Assembly (NCBI GenBank): GCA_951804985.1
Contig: OX638131.1
Coordinates: 53,875,078 to 53,939,077, forward strand
DNA length: 64,000 bases
Direction of reading: 5' to 3'
Origin: Dryomyza anilis
Taxonomy: Eukaryota > Arthropoda > Insecta > Diptera > Dryomyzidae
A program made the position numbers and the translations under genes. The notes beneath the pieces were generated by a model. That model did not search any database. It worked only from the letters and a program-made list of their open reading frames with translations, and was not told the DNA's origin. Below are positions 1 through 10,956 of this stretch, piece after piece; position 1 is the stretch's first letter; each line of letters starts with the position of its first letter.

Positions 1-760
1 CTACGACGTGTATTTACGGAGTTATGAGTATTTGATAGTTTGTGACTTGATTTCTCAAGAACCACTTGCGCCGATTATAATGATAGATATTTGAATTAAA
101 AGGGCAAAAATAGATTACAAAATGTGCCAACTTTGAGGCCTCTACGACGTGTATTTACGGAGTAATTACGCGTACTAAGGAATTATGAGCATATTAAGTT
201 TGAGACGTGATTTCTCCAGAACCCTTGTGCCGACTATAATGATTTATATTGGAAATAAAAGGGCAAAAATAGATTACAAAATGTGCCAACTTTGAGGCAT
301 CTGCGACGCGTATTTACGGAGTTATGAGCATTTTGAGCTTGAGACGTGATTTCTGAGGAACACATTGCGCCAAAAAGTGATTAAAAATGTGCCAACTTTG
401 AGGCTTCTACGACGCGTATTTACGGAATTATGATCATTTTAAGTTTCTAAGATTTCTCAAGAACCATTGCTCCGAATATAATGATTGATAATGGAATTAA
501 AAGGCCAAAAATAGATTACAAATTGTGCCAACTCTGAGGCCTCTAGACTCGTATTTACGGAGTTATAAGCATTTTAAGTTTGAGCCGTGATTTCTCAAGA
601 ACCCATGCGCCGATTATAATAAACTAAAAGGTCAAACATGAATTACAAAATGTGCCAACTGTGAGGGCTCTACGACGTGTATTTACGGAGTTATAAGCAT
701 TTTAAGTTTGAGACGTGATTTCACAAGAGCACTTGTGCCGATTATCATGATTTATATTAT
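1..760 (+). repeat. Diverged flank of block A
   Basis: Five to six satellite monomers that run parallel to about 1079-1840 at an offset of 1,078-1,079 bp but with many substitutions. They include a monomer with GAGTATTTGATAGTTTG and one extended with CGTACTAAGG. Positions about 200-660 also match 45020-45460 closely, sharing the markers GGAAATAAAAG and GAGGAACACATTGCGCC. It appears to be the edge of another higher-order copy cut by the window. No gene is present. Confidence 0.8.
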
Positions 761-1490
761 AATTAAAAGAGCAAAAATAGATTACAAAATATGCCAACTT
801 TGAGGCCTCTACGACGTGTATTTACGGAGTTATGAGCAATCTAAGTTTGAGACGTGATTTCTCAAGAGTCCTTGCGCCGATTATAATAAACTAAAAGGGC
901 ATACATAAATAAATTACAAAATGTGCCAACTTTGAGGCCTCCACGACGTGTATTTACGAAGTTATGAGGATTTTAAAATAGATACGTGATTTCTCAAGAG
1001 CCCTTGCGCCGATTATAATGATTTATATTGTAATAAAAAGAGCAAAAATAGATTACAACATGTGCCAACTTTGAAGCCTCTACGACATGTATTTACGGAG
1101 TTATGAGTATTTGATAGTTTGTGACGTGATTTCTCAAGAACCCCTTGCGCCGATTATAATGATAGATATTTGAATTAAAAGGGCAAAAATAGATTACAAA
1201 ATGGCCAACTTTGAGGCCTATACGACGTGTATTTACGGAGTATTTACGCGTACTAAGGAATTATGAGCATATTAAGTTTGAGACGTGATTTCCCAAGAAC
1301 CCTTGCGCCGACTATAATGATTTATATTGGAATTAAAAGGGCAAAAATAGATTACAAAATGTGCCAACTTTGAGGCATCTGCGACGCGTATCTACGGAGT
1401 AATGAGCACTTTGAGCTTGAGACGTGATTTCTGAGGAACCCCTTGCGACAAAAAGTGATTACAAAATGTGCCAACTTTGATTCCTCTACG

Positions 1491-2010
1491 ACGCGTATTT
1501 ACGGAGTTATGATCATTTTAAGTTTGAGACGTGATTTCTCCAGAACCATTGCTCCGAATATAATGATTGATAATGGAATTAAAAGGCCATAAATAGATTA
1601 CAAATTGTGCCAACTCTAAGGCCTCTAGACTTGTATTTACGGAGTTATGAGTATTTTAAGTTTGAGACGTGATTTCTCAAGAAGCCATGCGCCGATTATA
1701 ATAAACTAAAAGGGCAAACATGAATTACAAAATGTGCCAACTGTGAGGGCTATTTTAAGTTTGAGACGTGATTTCTCAAGAACCCTTGCTCCGAATATAA
1801 TGATAATAAGGCAAAAATAGATTACAAAATGTGCCAAGTTTGCGGCCTCTAGACTCGTATTTACGGAGTTATGAACATTTTAAGTTTGAAGCGTGATTTC
1901 TCAAGAACACTTGCTCCGAATATAATGATTTATAATGGAATTAAAAGGCTAAAAATAGATTACAAATTTTGTTAACTCTGAGGCCTGTAGACTCGTATTT
2001 ACGGAGTTAT
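1491..2010 (+). repeat. Internal A duplication, first copy
   Basis: Pairs with about 3205-3724 at an offset of 1,714 bp, including GGCTATTTTAAG, the AATGATAATAAGGC spacer, CCAAGTTTGCGGCC and TTTTGTTAACTCTG. One difference seen is CTCTAAGGCC at 1616 against CTCTGAGGCC. Several monomers were copied within the A block before the 8,050-bp duplication, since both A copies contain both. Confidence 0.87.
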
Positions 2011-2880
2011 GAACATTTTAAGTTTTGAAACGTGATTTCTCAAGAACCCTTGCTCCGAATATAATGATTTATAATGGAATTAAAAGGCTAAAAATAGATT
2101 ACAATTTTTGCCAACTCTGAGGCCTGTAGACTCGTATTTACGGAGCTATGAGCATTTTAAGTATGAGACGTGATTTCTCAAGAGTCCTAGCGCCGATTAT
2201 AATAAACTAAAAGTGCAAACATAAATTACAAAATATGCCAACTTTGAGGCCTCTACGACGTGTTTTTACGGAGTTATGAGAATTCTAAGTTTGAAACGTG
2301 ATTTCTCAAGAACCCTTGCGCCGATTATAATAAGGGCAAACATAAATTACAAAATGTGCCAACTGTGAGGGCTCTACGACGTGTATTTACGGAGTTATAA
2401 GCATTTTAAGTTTGAGACGTGATTTCACAAGAGCACTTGTGCCGATTATCATGATTTATATTATAATTAAAAGAGCAAAAATAGATTACAACATGTGCGA
2501 ACTTTGAAGCCTCTACGACGTGTATTTACGGAGTTATGAGCATTCTAAGTTTGAGACGTGATTTCTCAAGAGTCCTAGCGCCGATTATAATAAACTAAAA
2601 GGGCAAACATAAATTACAAAATGTGCCAACTTTGAGGCCTCCACGAAGGGTGTATTTACGAAGTTATGAGGATTTTAAAATACGTGATTTCTCAAGAGCC
2701 CTTGCGCCGATTATAATGATTTATATTGTAATTAAAAGAGCAAAAATAGATTACAACATGTGCCAACTTTGAAGCCTCTACGACGTGTATTTACGGAGTA
2801 TTTATGCGTATTTACGGAGTTATGAGCATATAAAGTTTGAGATGTGATTTCTCTAGAACCCTTGCGCCAACTATAATGAG

Positions 2881-2906
2881 TTAAAAGGGCATTTTTGCCC
2901 TTTTAA
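2881..2906. repeat. Short hairpin, 11-bp arms (block A)
   Basis: TTAAAAGGGCA at 2881-2891 pairs with TGCCCTTTTAA at 2896-2906 around a TTTT loop. The right half is the ordinary spacer AATTAAAAGGGCAAAAAT placed in reverse orientation. The same hairpin is at 10931-10956 in the second A copy. Confidence 0.92.
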
Positions 2907-4215
2907 TTACAAATTGTGCCAATTTTGAGGCCTCTAGACTCGTATTTACGGAGTTATGAACATTTTAAGTTTGAGACGTGATTTCTCAGGAACACATGCG
3001 CCGATTATAATAAACTAAAAGGGCAATCATAAATTACAAAATGTGCCAACTGTGAGGCCTCTACGACGTGTATTTACGGAGTTATGAGGATTTTAAAATA
3101 GATACGTGATTTCTCAAGAGCCCTTGCGCCGATTATAATGATTTATATTGTAATAAAAATAGCAAAAATAGATTACAACATGTGCCAACTTTGAAGCCTC
3201 TACGACGCGTATTTACGGAGTTATGATCATTTTAAGTTTGAGACGTGATTTCTCCAGAACCATTGCTCCGAATATAATGATTGATAATGGAATTAAAAGG
3301 CCATAAATAGATTACAAATTGTGCCAACTCTGAGGCCTCTAGACTTGTATTTACGGAGTTATGAGTATTTTAAGTTTGAGACGTGATTTCTCAAGAAGCC
3401 ATGCGCCGATTATAATAAACTAAAAGGGCAAACATGAATTACAAAATGTGCCAACTGTGAGGGCTATTTTAAGTTTGAGACGTGATTTCTCAAGAACCCT
3501 TGCTCCGAATATAATGATAATAAGGCAAAAATAGATTACAAAATGTGCCAAGTTTGCGGCCTCTAGACTCGTATTTACGGAGTTATGAACATTTTAAGTT
3601 TGAAGCGTGATTTCTCAAGAACACTTGCTCCGAATATAATGATTTATAATGGAATTAAAAGGCTAAAAATAGATTACAAATTTTGTTAACTCTGAGGCCT
3701 GTAGACTCGTATTTACGGAGTTATGAGCATTTTATGTTTGATACGTGATTTCTCAAGAACCCATGCTCCGATTATAATAAGCTAAAAGTGCAAACATAAA
3801 TTACAAAATATGCCAACTTCGAGGCCTCTACGACGTGTATTTACGGAGTTATGAGCATTCTAAGTTTGAAACGTGATTTCTCAAGAACCCTTGCGCCGAT
3901 TATAATAAGGGCAAACATAAATTACAAAATGGCCAACTTCGAGGCCTCTACGACGTATATATACGGAGTTATAAGCATTTTAAGTTTGAGACGTGATTTC
4001 ACAAGAGCACTTGTGCCGATTATCATGATTTATAATATAATTAAAAGAGCAAAAATAGATTACAACATGTGCGAACTTTGAAGCCTCTACGACGTGTATT
4101 TACGGAGTTATGAGCATTCTAAGTTTGAGACGTGATTTCTCAAGAGCCCTAGCGCCGATTATAATAAACTAAAAGGGCAAACATAAATTACAAAATGTGC
4201 CAACTTTGAGGCCTC

Positions 4216-4459
4216 TACGACGTGTTTTTACGGAGTTATGAGCATTCTAAGTTTGAAACGTGATTTCTCAAGAACCCTTGCGCCGATTATAATAAGGGCA
4301 AACATAAATTACAAAATGTGCCAACTGTGAGGGCTTCTACGACGTGTTTTTACGGAGTTATGAGCATTCTAAGTTTGAAACGTGATTTCTCAAGAACCCT
4401 TGCGCCGATTATAATAAGGGCAAACATAAATTACAAAATGTGCCAACTGTGAGGGCTCT
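4216..4459 (+). repeat. S2 monomer doublet
   Basis: Two S2 monomers of 121-122 bp with GACGTGTTTTTACGG and AAACGTGATTTCTC, starting at 4216 and 4338. They are joined by GGGCTTCTACG, which has one extra T. The same doublet is at 12266 and, without the extra T, near 22315 and 27485. Confidence 0.87.
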
Positions 4460-5142
4460 ACGACGTGTATTTACGGAGTTATGTGCATTTTAAGTTTGAG
4501 ACGTGATTTCACAAGAGCACTTGTGCCGATTATCATGATTTATATTATAATTAAAAGAGCAAAAATAGATTACAACATGTGCGAACTTTGAAGCCTCTAC
4601 GACGTGTATTTACGGAGTTATGAGCATTCTAAGTTTGAGACGTGATTTCTCAAGAGTCCTAGCGCCGATTATAATAAACTAAAAGGGCAAACATAAATTA
4701 CAAAATGTGCCAACTTTGAGGCCTCCACGACGTGTATTTACGAAGTTATGAGGATTTTAAAATACGTGATTTCTCAAGAGCCCTTGCGCCGATTATAATG
4801 ATTTATATGTAATTAAAAGAGCAAAAATAGATTACAACATGTGCCAACTTTGAAGCCTCTACGACGTGTATTTACGGAGTTATGAGTATTTGATAGTTTG
4901 AGACGTGATTTCTCAAGAGCCCTTGCGCCGATTAAATGATTTATAATGGAATTAAAAGGCAAAAATAGATTACAACATGTGCCAACTTTGAAGCCTCTAC
5001 GACGTGTATTTACGGAGTTATGAGCATTCTAAGTTTGATACGTGATTTCTCAAGAACCCTTGCGCCGATTATAATAAGGGCAAACATAAATTACAAAATG
5101 TGCCAACTGTGAGGGCTCTACGACGTGTTTTTACGGAGTTAT

Positions 5143-5530
5143 GAGCATTTTAAGTTTGATACGTGATTTCACAAGAACCCATGCGCCGATTATAATAAAC
5201 TAAAAGTGCAAACATAAATTACAAAATATGCCAACTTTGAGGCCTCTACGACGTGTTTTTACGGAGTTATGAGCATTCTAAGTTTGAAATGTGATTTCTC
5301 AAGAACCCTTGCGCCGATTATAATAAGGGCAAACATAAATTACAAAATGTGCCAACTGTGAGGGCTCTACGACGTGTATTTACGGAGTTATAAGCATTTT
5401 AAGTTTGAGACGTGATTTCACAAGAGCACTTGTGCCGATTATCATGATTTATATTATAATTAAAAGAGCAAAAATAGATTACAACATGTGCGAACTTTGA
5501 AGCCTCTACGACGTGTATTTACGGAATTAT
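5143..5530 (+). repeat. S1-S2-L trimer, 388 bp
   Basis: Three monomers measured from the GAGC box: 128 bp (S1, spacer AAACTAAAAGTGC), 121 bp (S2, spacer AATAAGGGC) and 139 bp (L, spacer TTATATTATAATTAAAAGAGC in two boxes). The L member regularly carries GATTTCACAAGAGCACTTGT and ends ATGTGCGAACTTTGAAGCC. Other instances start at 2150, 3725 (387 bp), 7334, 10200, 11775 (387 bp), 13193, 15384, 17658, 19946, 21705, 23197, 25485, 26995, 28414, 31494, 33219, 42609, 46373, 48098, 56114, 56502 and 59751. Confidence 0.93.
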
Positions 5531-7131
5531 GAGCATTCTAAGTTTAAGACGTGATTTCTCAAGAGTCCTAGCGCCGATTATAATAAACTAAAAGGGCAAA
5601 CATAAATTACAAAATGTGCCAACTTTGAGGCCTCCACGACGTGTATTTACGAAGTTATGAGGATTTTAAAATACGTGATTTCTCAAGAGCCCTTGCGCCG
5701 ATTATAATGATTTATATTGTAATTAAAAGAGCAAAAATAGATTACAACATGTGCCAACTTTGAAGCCTTTACGACGTGTATTTACGGAGTTATGAGTATT
5801 TGATAGTTTGAGACGTGATTTCTCAAGAGCCCTTGCGCCGATTAAATGATTTATAATGGAATTAAAAGGCAAAAATAGATTACAACATGTGCCAACTTTG
5901 AAGCCTCTACGACGTGTATTTACGGAGTTATGAGCATTCTAAGTTGAGACGTGATTTCTCAAGAGCCCTTGCGCCGATTATAATGATTTATATTGTAATA
6001 AAAAGAGCAAAAATAGATTACAACCTGTGCCAAATTTGCGGCCTCTACGACGCGTACTAAGGAACTATGATCATTTTAAGTTTCTAAGATTTCTCAAGAA
6101 CCATTGCTCCGAATATAATGATTGATAATGGAATTAAAAGGCCAAAAATAGATTACAAATTGTGCCAACTCTGAGGCCTCTAGACTCGTATTTACGGAGT
6201 TATGAGCATTTTAAGTTTGAGACGTGATTTCTCAAGAACCCATGCGCCGATTATAATAAAATAAAAGGGCAAACATAAATTACAAAATGTGCCAACTGTG
6301 AGGGCTCTACGACGTGTATTTACGGAGTTTTAAGCATTTTAAGTTTGAGACGTGATTTCTCAAGAGCACTTGTACCGATTATCATGATTTGTATTATAAT
6401 TAAAAGAGCATTACAAATTGTGCCAACTCTGAGGCCTCTAAACTCGTATTTACGGAGTTATGAGCATTTTAAGTTTGAGACGTGATTTCTCAAGAAGCCA
6501 TGCGCCGATTATAATAAACTAAAAGGGCAAACATAAATTACAAAATATGCCAACTTTGAGGCCTCTACGACGTGTATTTACGGAGTTATGAACATTCTAA
6601 GTTTGAAACGTGATTTCTCAAGAACCCTTGCGCCGATTATAATAAGGGCAAACATAAATTACAAAATGTGCCAACTGTGAGGGCTATTTTAAGTTTGAGA
6701 CGTGATTTCTCAAGAACCCTTGCTCCGAAGACAATGATTTATAATGGAATTAAAAGGCAAAAATCTGAGGCCTCTAGACTGGTATTTACGGAGTTATGAG
6801 CATTTTAAGTTTGAGACGTGATTTCTCAGGAACACATGCGCCGATTATAATAAACTAAAAGGGCAATCATAAATTACAAAATGTGCAAACTGTGATGCCT
6901 CTACGACGTGTATTTACGGAGTAGAGGCATTTTAAGTTTGAGACGTGATTTCTTGGGCCGATTATAATGATTTATATTGTAATTAACAGAGCAAATATAG
7001 ATTACAACATGTACCAACTTTGAGGCCTCTACGACGTGTATTTACGGAGTATTTATGCGTATTTACGGAGTTATGAGCATATAAAGTTTGAGATGTGATT
7101 TCTCTAGAACCCGTGCGCCAACTATATTGAG

Positions 7132-7157
7132 TTAAAAGGGCATTTTTGCCCTTTTAA
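7132..7157. repeat. Short hairpin, 11-bp arms (block A)
   Basis: Arms 7132-7142 and 7147-7157, loop TTTT, the same form as at 2881. Its copies are at 15182-15207 (second A copy) and 30526-30551 (A'). Confidence 0.92.
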
Positions 7158-8335
7158 TTACAAATTGTGCCAATTTTGAGGCCTCTAGACTCGTATTTAC
7201 GGAGTTATGCACATTTTAAGTTTGAAACGTGATTTCTCAAGAACCCTTGCTCCGAATATAATGATTTATTATGGAATTAAAAGGCTAAAAATAGATTACA
7301 AATTTTCCTGTAGACTCGTATTTACGGAGTTATGAGCATTTTAAGTATGAGACGTGATTTCTCAAGAACCCATGCGCCGATTATAATAAACTAAAAGTGC
7401 AAACATAAATTACAAAATATGCCAAATTTGAGGCCTCTACGACGTGTATTTACGGAGTTATGAACATTCTAAGTTTGAAACGTGATTTCTCAAGAACCCT
7501 TGCGCCGATTATAATAAGGGCAAACATAAATTACAAAATGTGCCAACTGTGAGGGCTCTACGACGTGTATTTACGGAGTTATAAGCATTTTAAGTTTGAG
7601 ACGTGATTTCACAAGAGCACTTGTGCCGATTATCATGATTTATATTATAATTAAAAGAGCAAAAATAGATTACAACATGTGCGAACTTTGAAGCCTCTAC
7701 GACGTGTATTTACGGAGTTATGAGCATTTTGAGCTTGAGACGTGATTTCTCAAGAACCCCTTGCGCCGATTATAATGATAGATATTTGAATTAAAAGGGC
7801 TTTGAGGCCTCTACGACGTGTATTTACGGAGTATTTACGCGTACTAAGGAATTATGAGCATATTAAGTTTGAGACGTGATTTCTCAAGAACCCTTGCGCC
7901 GATAATGATTTATATTGGAAAAGGGCAAAAATAGATTACAAAATGTGCCAACTTTGAGGCATCTGCGACGCGTATTTACGGAGTAATGAGCATTTTGAGC
8001 TTGAGACGTGATTTCTGACGAACCCCTTGCGCCAAAAAGTGATTACAATATGTGCCAACTTTGATTCCTCTACGACGCGTATTTACGGAGTAATGATCAT
8101 TTTAAGTTTGAGACGTGATTTCTCAAGAACCATTGCTCCGAATATAATGATTGATAATGGAATTAAAAGGCCAAAAATAGATTACAAATTGTGCAAACTC
8201 TGAGGCCTCTAGACTCGTATTTACGGAGTTATGAGTATTTTAAGTTTGAGACGTGATTTCTCAAGAACCCATGCGCCGATTATAATAAACTAAAAGGGCA
8301 AACATGAATTACAAAATATGCCAACTGTGAGGGCT

Positions 8336-8810
8336 TCTACGACGTGTTTTTACGGAGTTATGAGCATTCTAAGTTTGAAACGTGATTTCTCAAGAACCCT
8401 TGCGCCGATTATAATAAGGGCAAACATAAATTACAAAATGTGCCAACTGTGAGGGCTCTACGACGTGTATTTACGGAGTTATGTGCATTTTAAGTTTGAG
8501 ACGTGATTTCACAAGAGCACTTGTGCCGATTATCATGATTTATATTATAATTAAAAGAGCAAAAATAGATTACAACATGTGCGAACTTTGAAGCCTCTAC
8601 GACGTGTATTTACGGAGTTATGAGCATTCTAAGTTTGAGACGTGATTTCTCAAGAGTCCTAGCGCCGATTATAATAAACTAAAAGGGCAAACATAAATTA
8701 CAAAATGTGCCAACTTTGAGGCCTCCACGACGTGTATTTACGAAGTTATGAGGATTTTAAAATACGTGATTTCTCAAGAGCCCTTGCGCCGATTATAATG
8801 ATTTATATGT
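8336..8810 (+). repeat. Junction segment copied from 4336-4810
   Basis: This piece separates the two long A copies and does not follow the 8,050-bp pairing: the sequence after 16385 is different. It matches 4336-4810 at an offset of exactly 4,000 bp, including the odd join GGGCTTCTACGACG and the 1-bp-short spacer ATTTATATGTAATT. The switch to the next A copy lies within 8811-8837, where both parents share AATTAAAAGAGC and AATAGATTACAA. That is what an unequal exchange inside repeat homology would leave. Confidence 0.88.
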
Positions 8811-10930
8811 AATTAAAAGAGCAAAAATAGATTACAAAATATGCCAACTTTGAGGCCTCTACGACGTGTATTTACGGAGTTATGAGCAATCTAAGTTTGA
8901 GACGTGATTTCTCAAGAGTCCTTGCGCCGATTATAATAAACTAAAAGGGCATACATAAATAAATTACAAAATGTGCCAACTTTGAGGCCTCCACGACGTG
9001 TATTTACGAAGTTATGAGGATTTTAAAATAGATACGTGATTTCTCAAGAGCCCTTGCGCCGATTATAATGATTTATATTGTAATAAAAAGAGCAAAAATA
9101 GATTACAACATGTGCCAACTTTGAAGCCTCTACGACATGTATTTACGGAGTTATGAGTATTTGATAGTTTGTGACGTGATTTCTCAAGAACCCCTTGCGC
9201 CGATTATAATGATAGATATTTGAATTAAAAGGGCAAAAATAGATTACAAAATGGCCAACTTTGAGGCCTATACGACGTGTATTTACGGAGTATTTACGCG
9301 TACTAAGGAATTATGAGCATATTAAGTTTGAGACGTGATTTCCCAAGAACCCTTGCGCCGACTATAATGATTTATATTGGAATTAAAAGGGCAAAAATAG
9401 ATTACAAAATGTGCCAACTTTGAGGCATCTGCGACGCGTATCTACGGAGTAATGAGCACTTTGAGCTTGAGACGTGATTTCTGAGGAACCCCTTGCGACA
9501 AAAAGTGATTACAAAATGTGCCAACTTTGATTCCTCTACGACGCGTATTTACGGAGTTATGATCATTTTAAGTTTGAGACGTGATTTCTCCAGAACCATT
9601 GCTCCGAATATAATGATTGATAATGGAATTAAAAGGCCATAAATAGATTACAAATTGTGCCAACTCTAAGGCCTCTAGACTTGTATTTACGGAGTTATGA
9701 GTATTTTAAGTTTGAGACGTGATTTCTCAAGAAGCCATGCGCCGATTATAATAAACTAAAAGGGCAAACATGAATTACAAAATGTGCCAACTGTGAGGGC
9801 TATTTTAAGTTTGAGACGTGATTTCTCAAGAACCCTTGCTCCGAATATAATGATAATAAGGCAAAAATAGATTACAAAATGTGCCAAGTTTGCGGCCTCT
9901 AGACTCGTATTTACGGAGTTATGAACATTTTAAGTTTGAAGCGTGATTTCTCAAGAACACTTGCTCCGAATATAATGATTTATAATGGAATTAAAAGGCT
10001 AAAAATAGATTACAAATTTTGTTAACTCTGAGGCCTGTAGACTCGTATTTACGGAGTTATGAACATTTTAAGTTTTGAAACGTGATTTCTCAAGAACCCT
10101 TGCTCCGAATATAATGATTTATAATGGAATTAAAAGGCTAAAAATAGATTACAATTTTTGCCAACTCTGAGGCCTGTAGACTCGTATTTACGGAGCTATG
10201 AGCATTTTAAGTATGAGACGTGATTTCTCAAGAGTCCTAGCGCCGATTATAATAAACTAAAAGTGCAAACATAAATTACAAAATATGCCAACTTTGAGGC
10301 CTCTACGACGTGTTTTTACGGAGTTATGAGAATTCTAAGTTTGAAACGTGATTTCTCAAGAACCCTTGCGCCGATTATAATAAGGGCAAACATAAATTAC
10401 AAAATGTGCCAACTGTGAGGGCTCTACGACGTGTATTTACGGAGTTATAAGCATTTTAAGTTTGAGACGTGATTTCACAAGAGCACTTGTGCCGATTATC
10501 ATGATTTATATTATAATTAAAAGAGCAAAAATAGATTACAACATGTGCGAACTTTGAAGCCTCTACGACGTGTATTTACGGAGTTATGAGCATTCTAAGT
10601 TTGAGACGTGATTTCTCAAGAGTCCTAGCGCCGATTATAATAAACTAAAAGGGCAAACATAAATTACAAAATGTGCCAACTTTGAGGCCTCCACGAAGGG
10701 TGTATTTACGAAGTTATGAGGATTTTAAAATACGTGATTTCTCAAGAGCCCTTGCGCCGATTATAATGATTTATATTGTAATTAAAAGAGCAAAAATAGA
10801 TTACAACATGTGCCAACTTTGAAGCCTCTACGACGTGTATTTACGGAGTATTTATGCGTATTTACGGAGTTATGAGCATATAAAGTTTGAGATGTGATTT
10901 CTCTAGAACCCTTGCGCCAACTATAATGAG

Positions 10931-10956
10931 TTAAAAGGGCATTTTTGCCCTTTTAA
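10931..10956. repeat. Short hairpin, 11-bp arms (block A copy 2)
   Basis: 8,050-bp counterpart of 2881-2906, with identical arms and TTTT loop. Confidence 0.92.

Larger units (their letters stand above)
761..8335 (+). repeat. Higher-order block A, copy 1
   Basis: About 60 satellite monomers forming the first copy of a unit that starts again 8,050 bp downstream. Rare markers occur at the same offset in both copies: CCACGAAGGGTG near 2642 and 10692, TGCTCCGAAGACAATG near 6721 and 14771, AATTAACAGAGC near 6981 and 15031, and AATTTTCCTGTAG near 7311 and 15361. I saw no difference at any point compared. It contains four S1-S2-L trimers (starting 2150, 3725, 5143, 7334) and an internal duplication with a 1,714-bp offset. 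No gene is present. Confidence 0.93.

Noticed and set aside
3851..4081. Open frames of 67-76 codons (also 11901-12131, 35205-35417, 50222-50434, 59512-59721, 62436-62639)
   Set aside because: Each is the satellite monomer read through about one and a half times; the repeated SILSL(K/R)RDF(S/T)R pattern is just the conserved DNA boxes translated. Identical pairs are explained by block duplication at 8,050 and 15,017 bp. Stops fall in every monomer and monomer lengths (121, 128, 139) are not multiples of three, so no frame is maintained.
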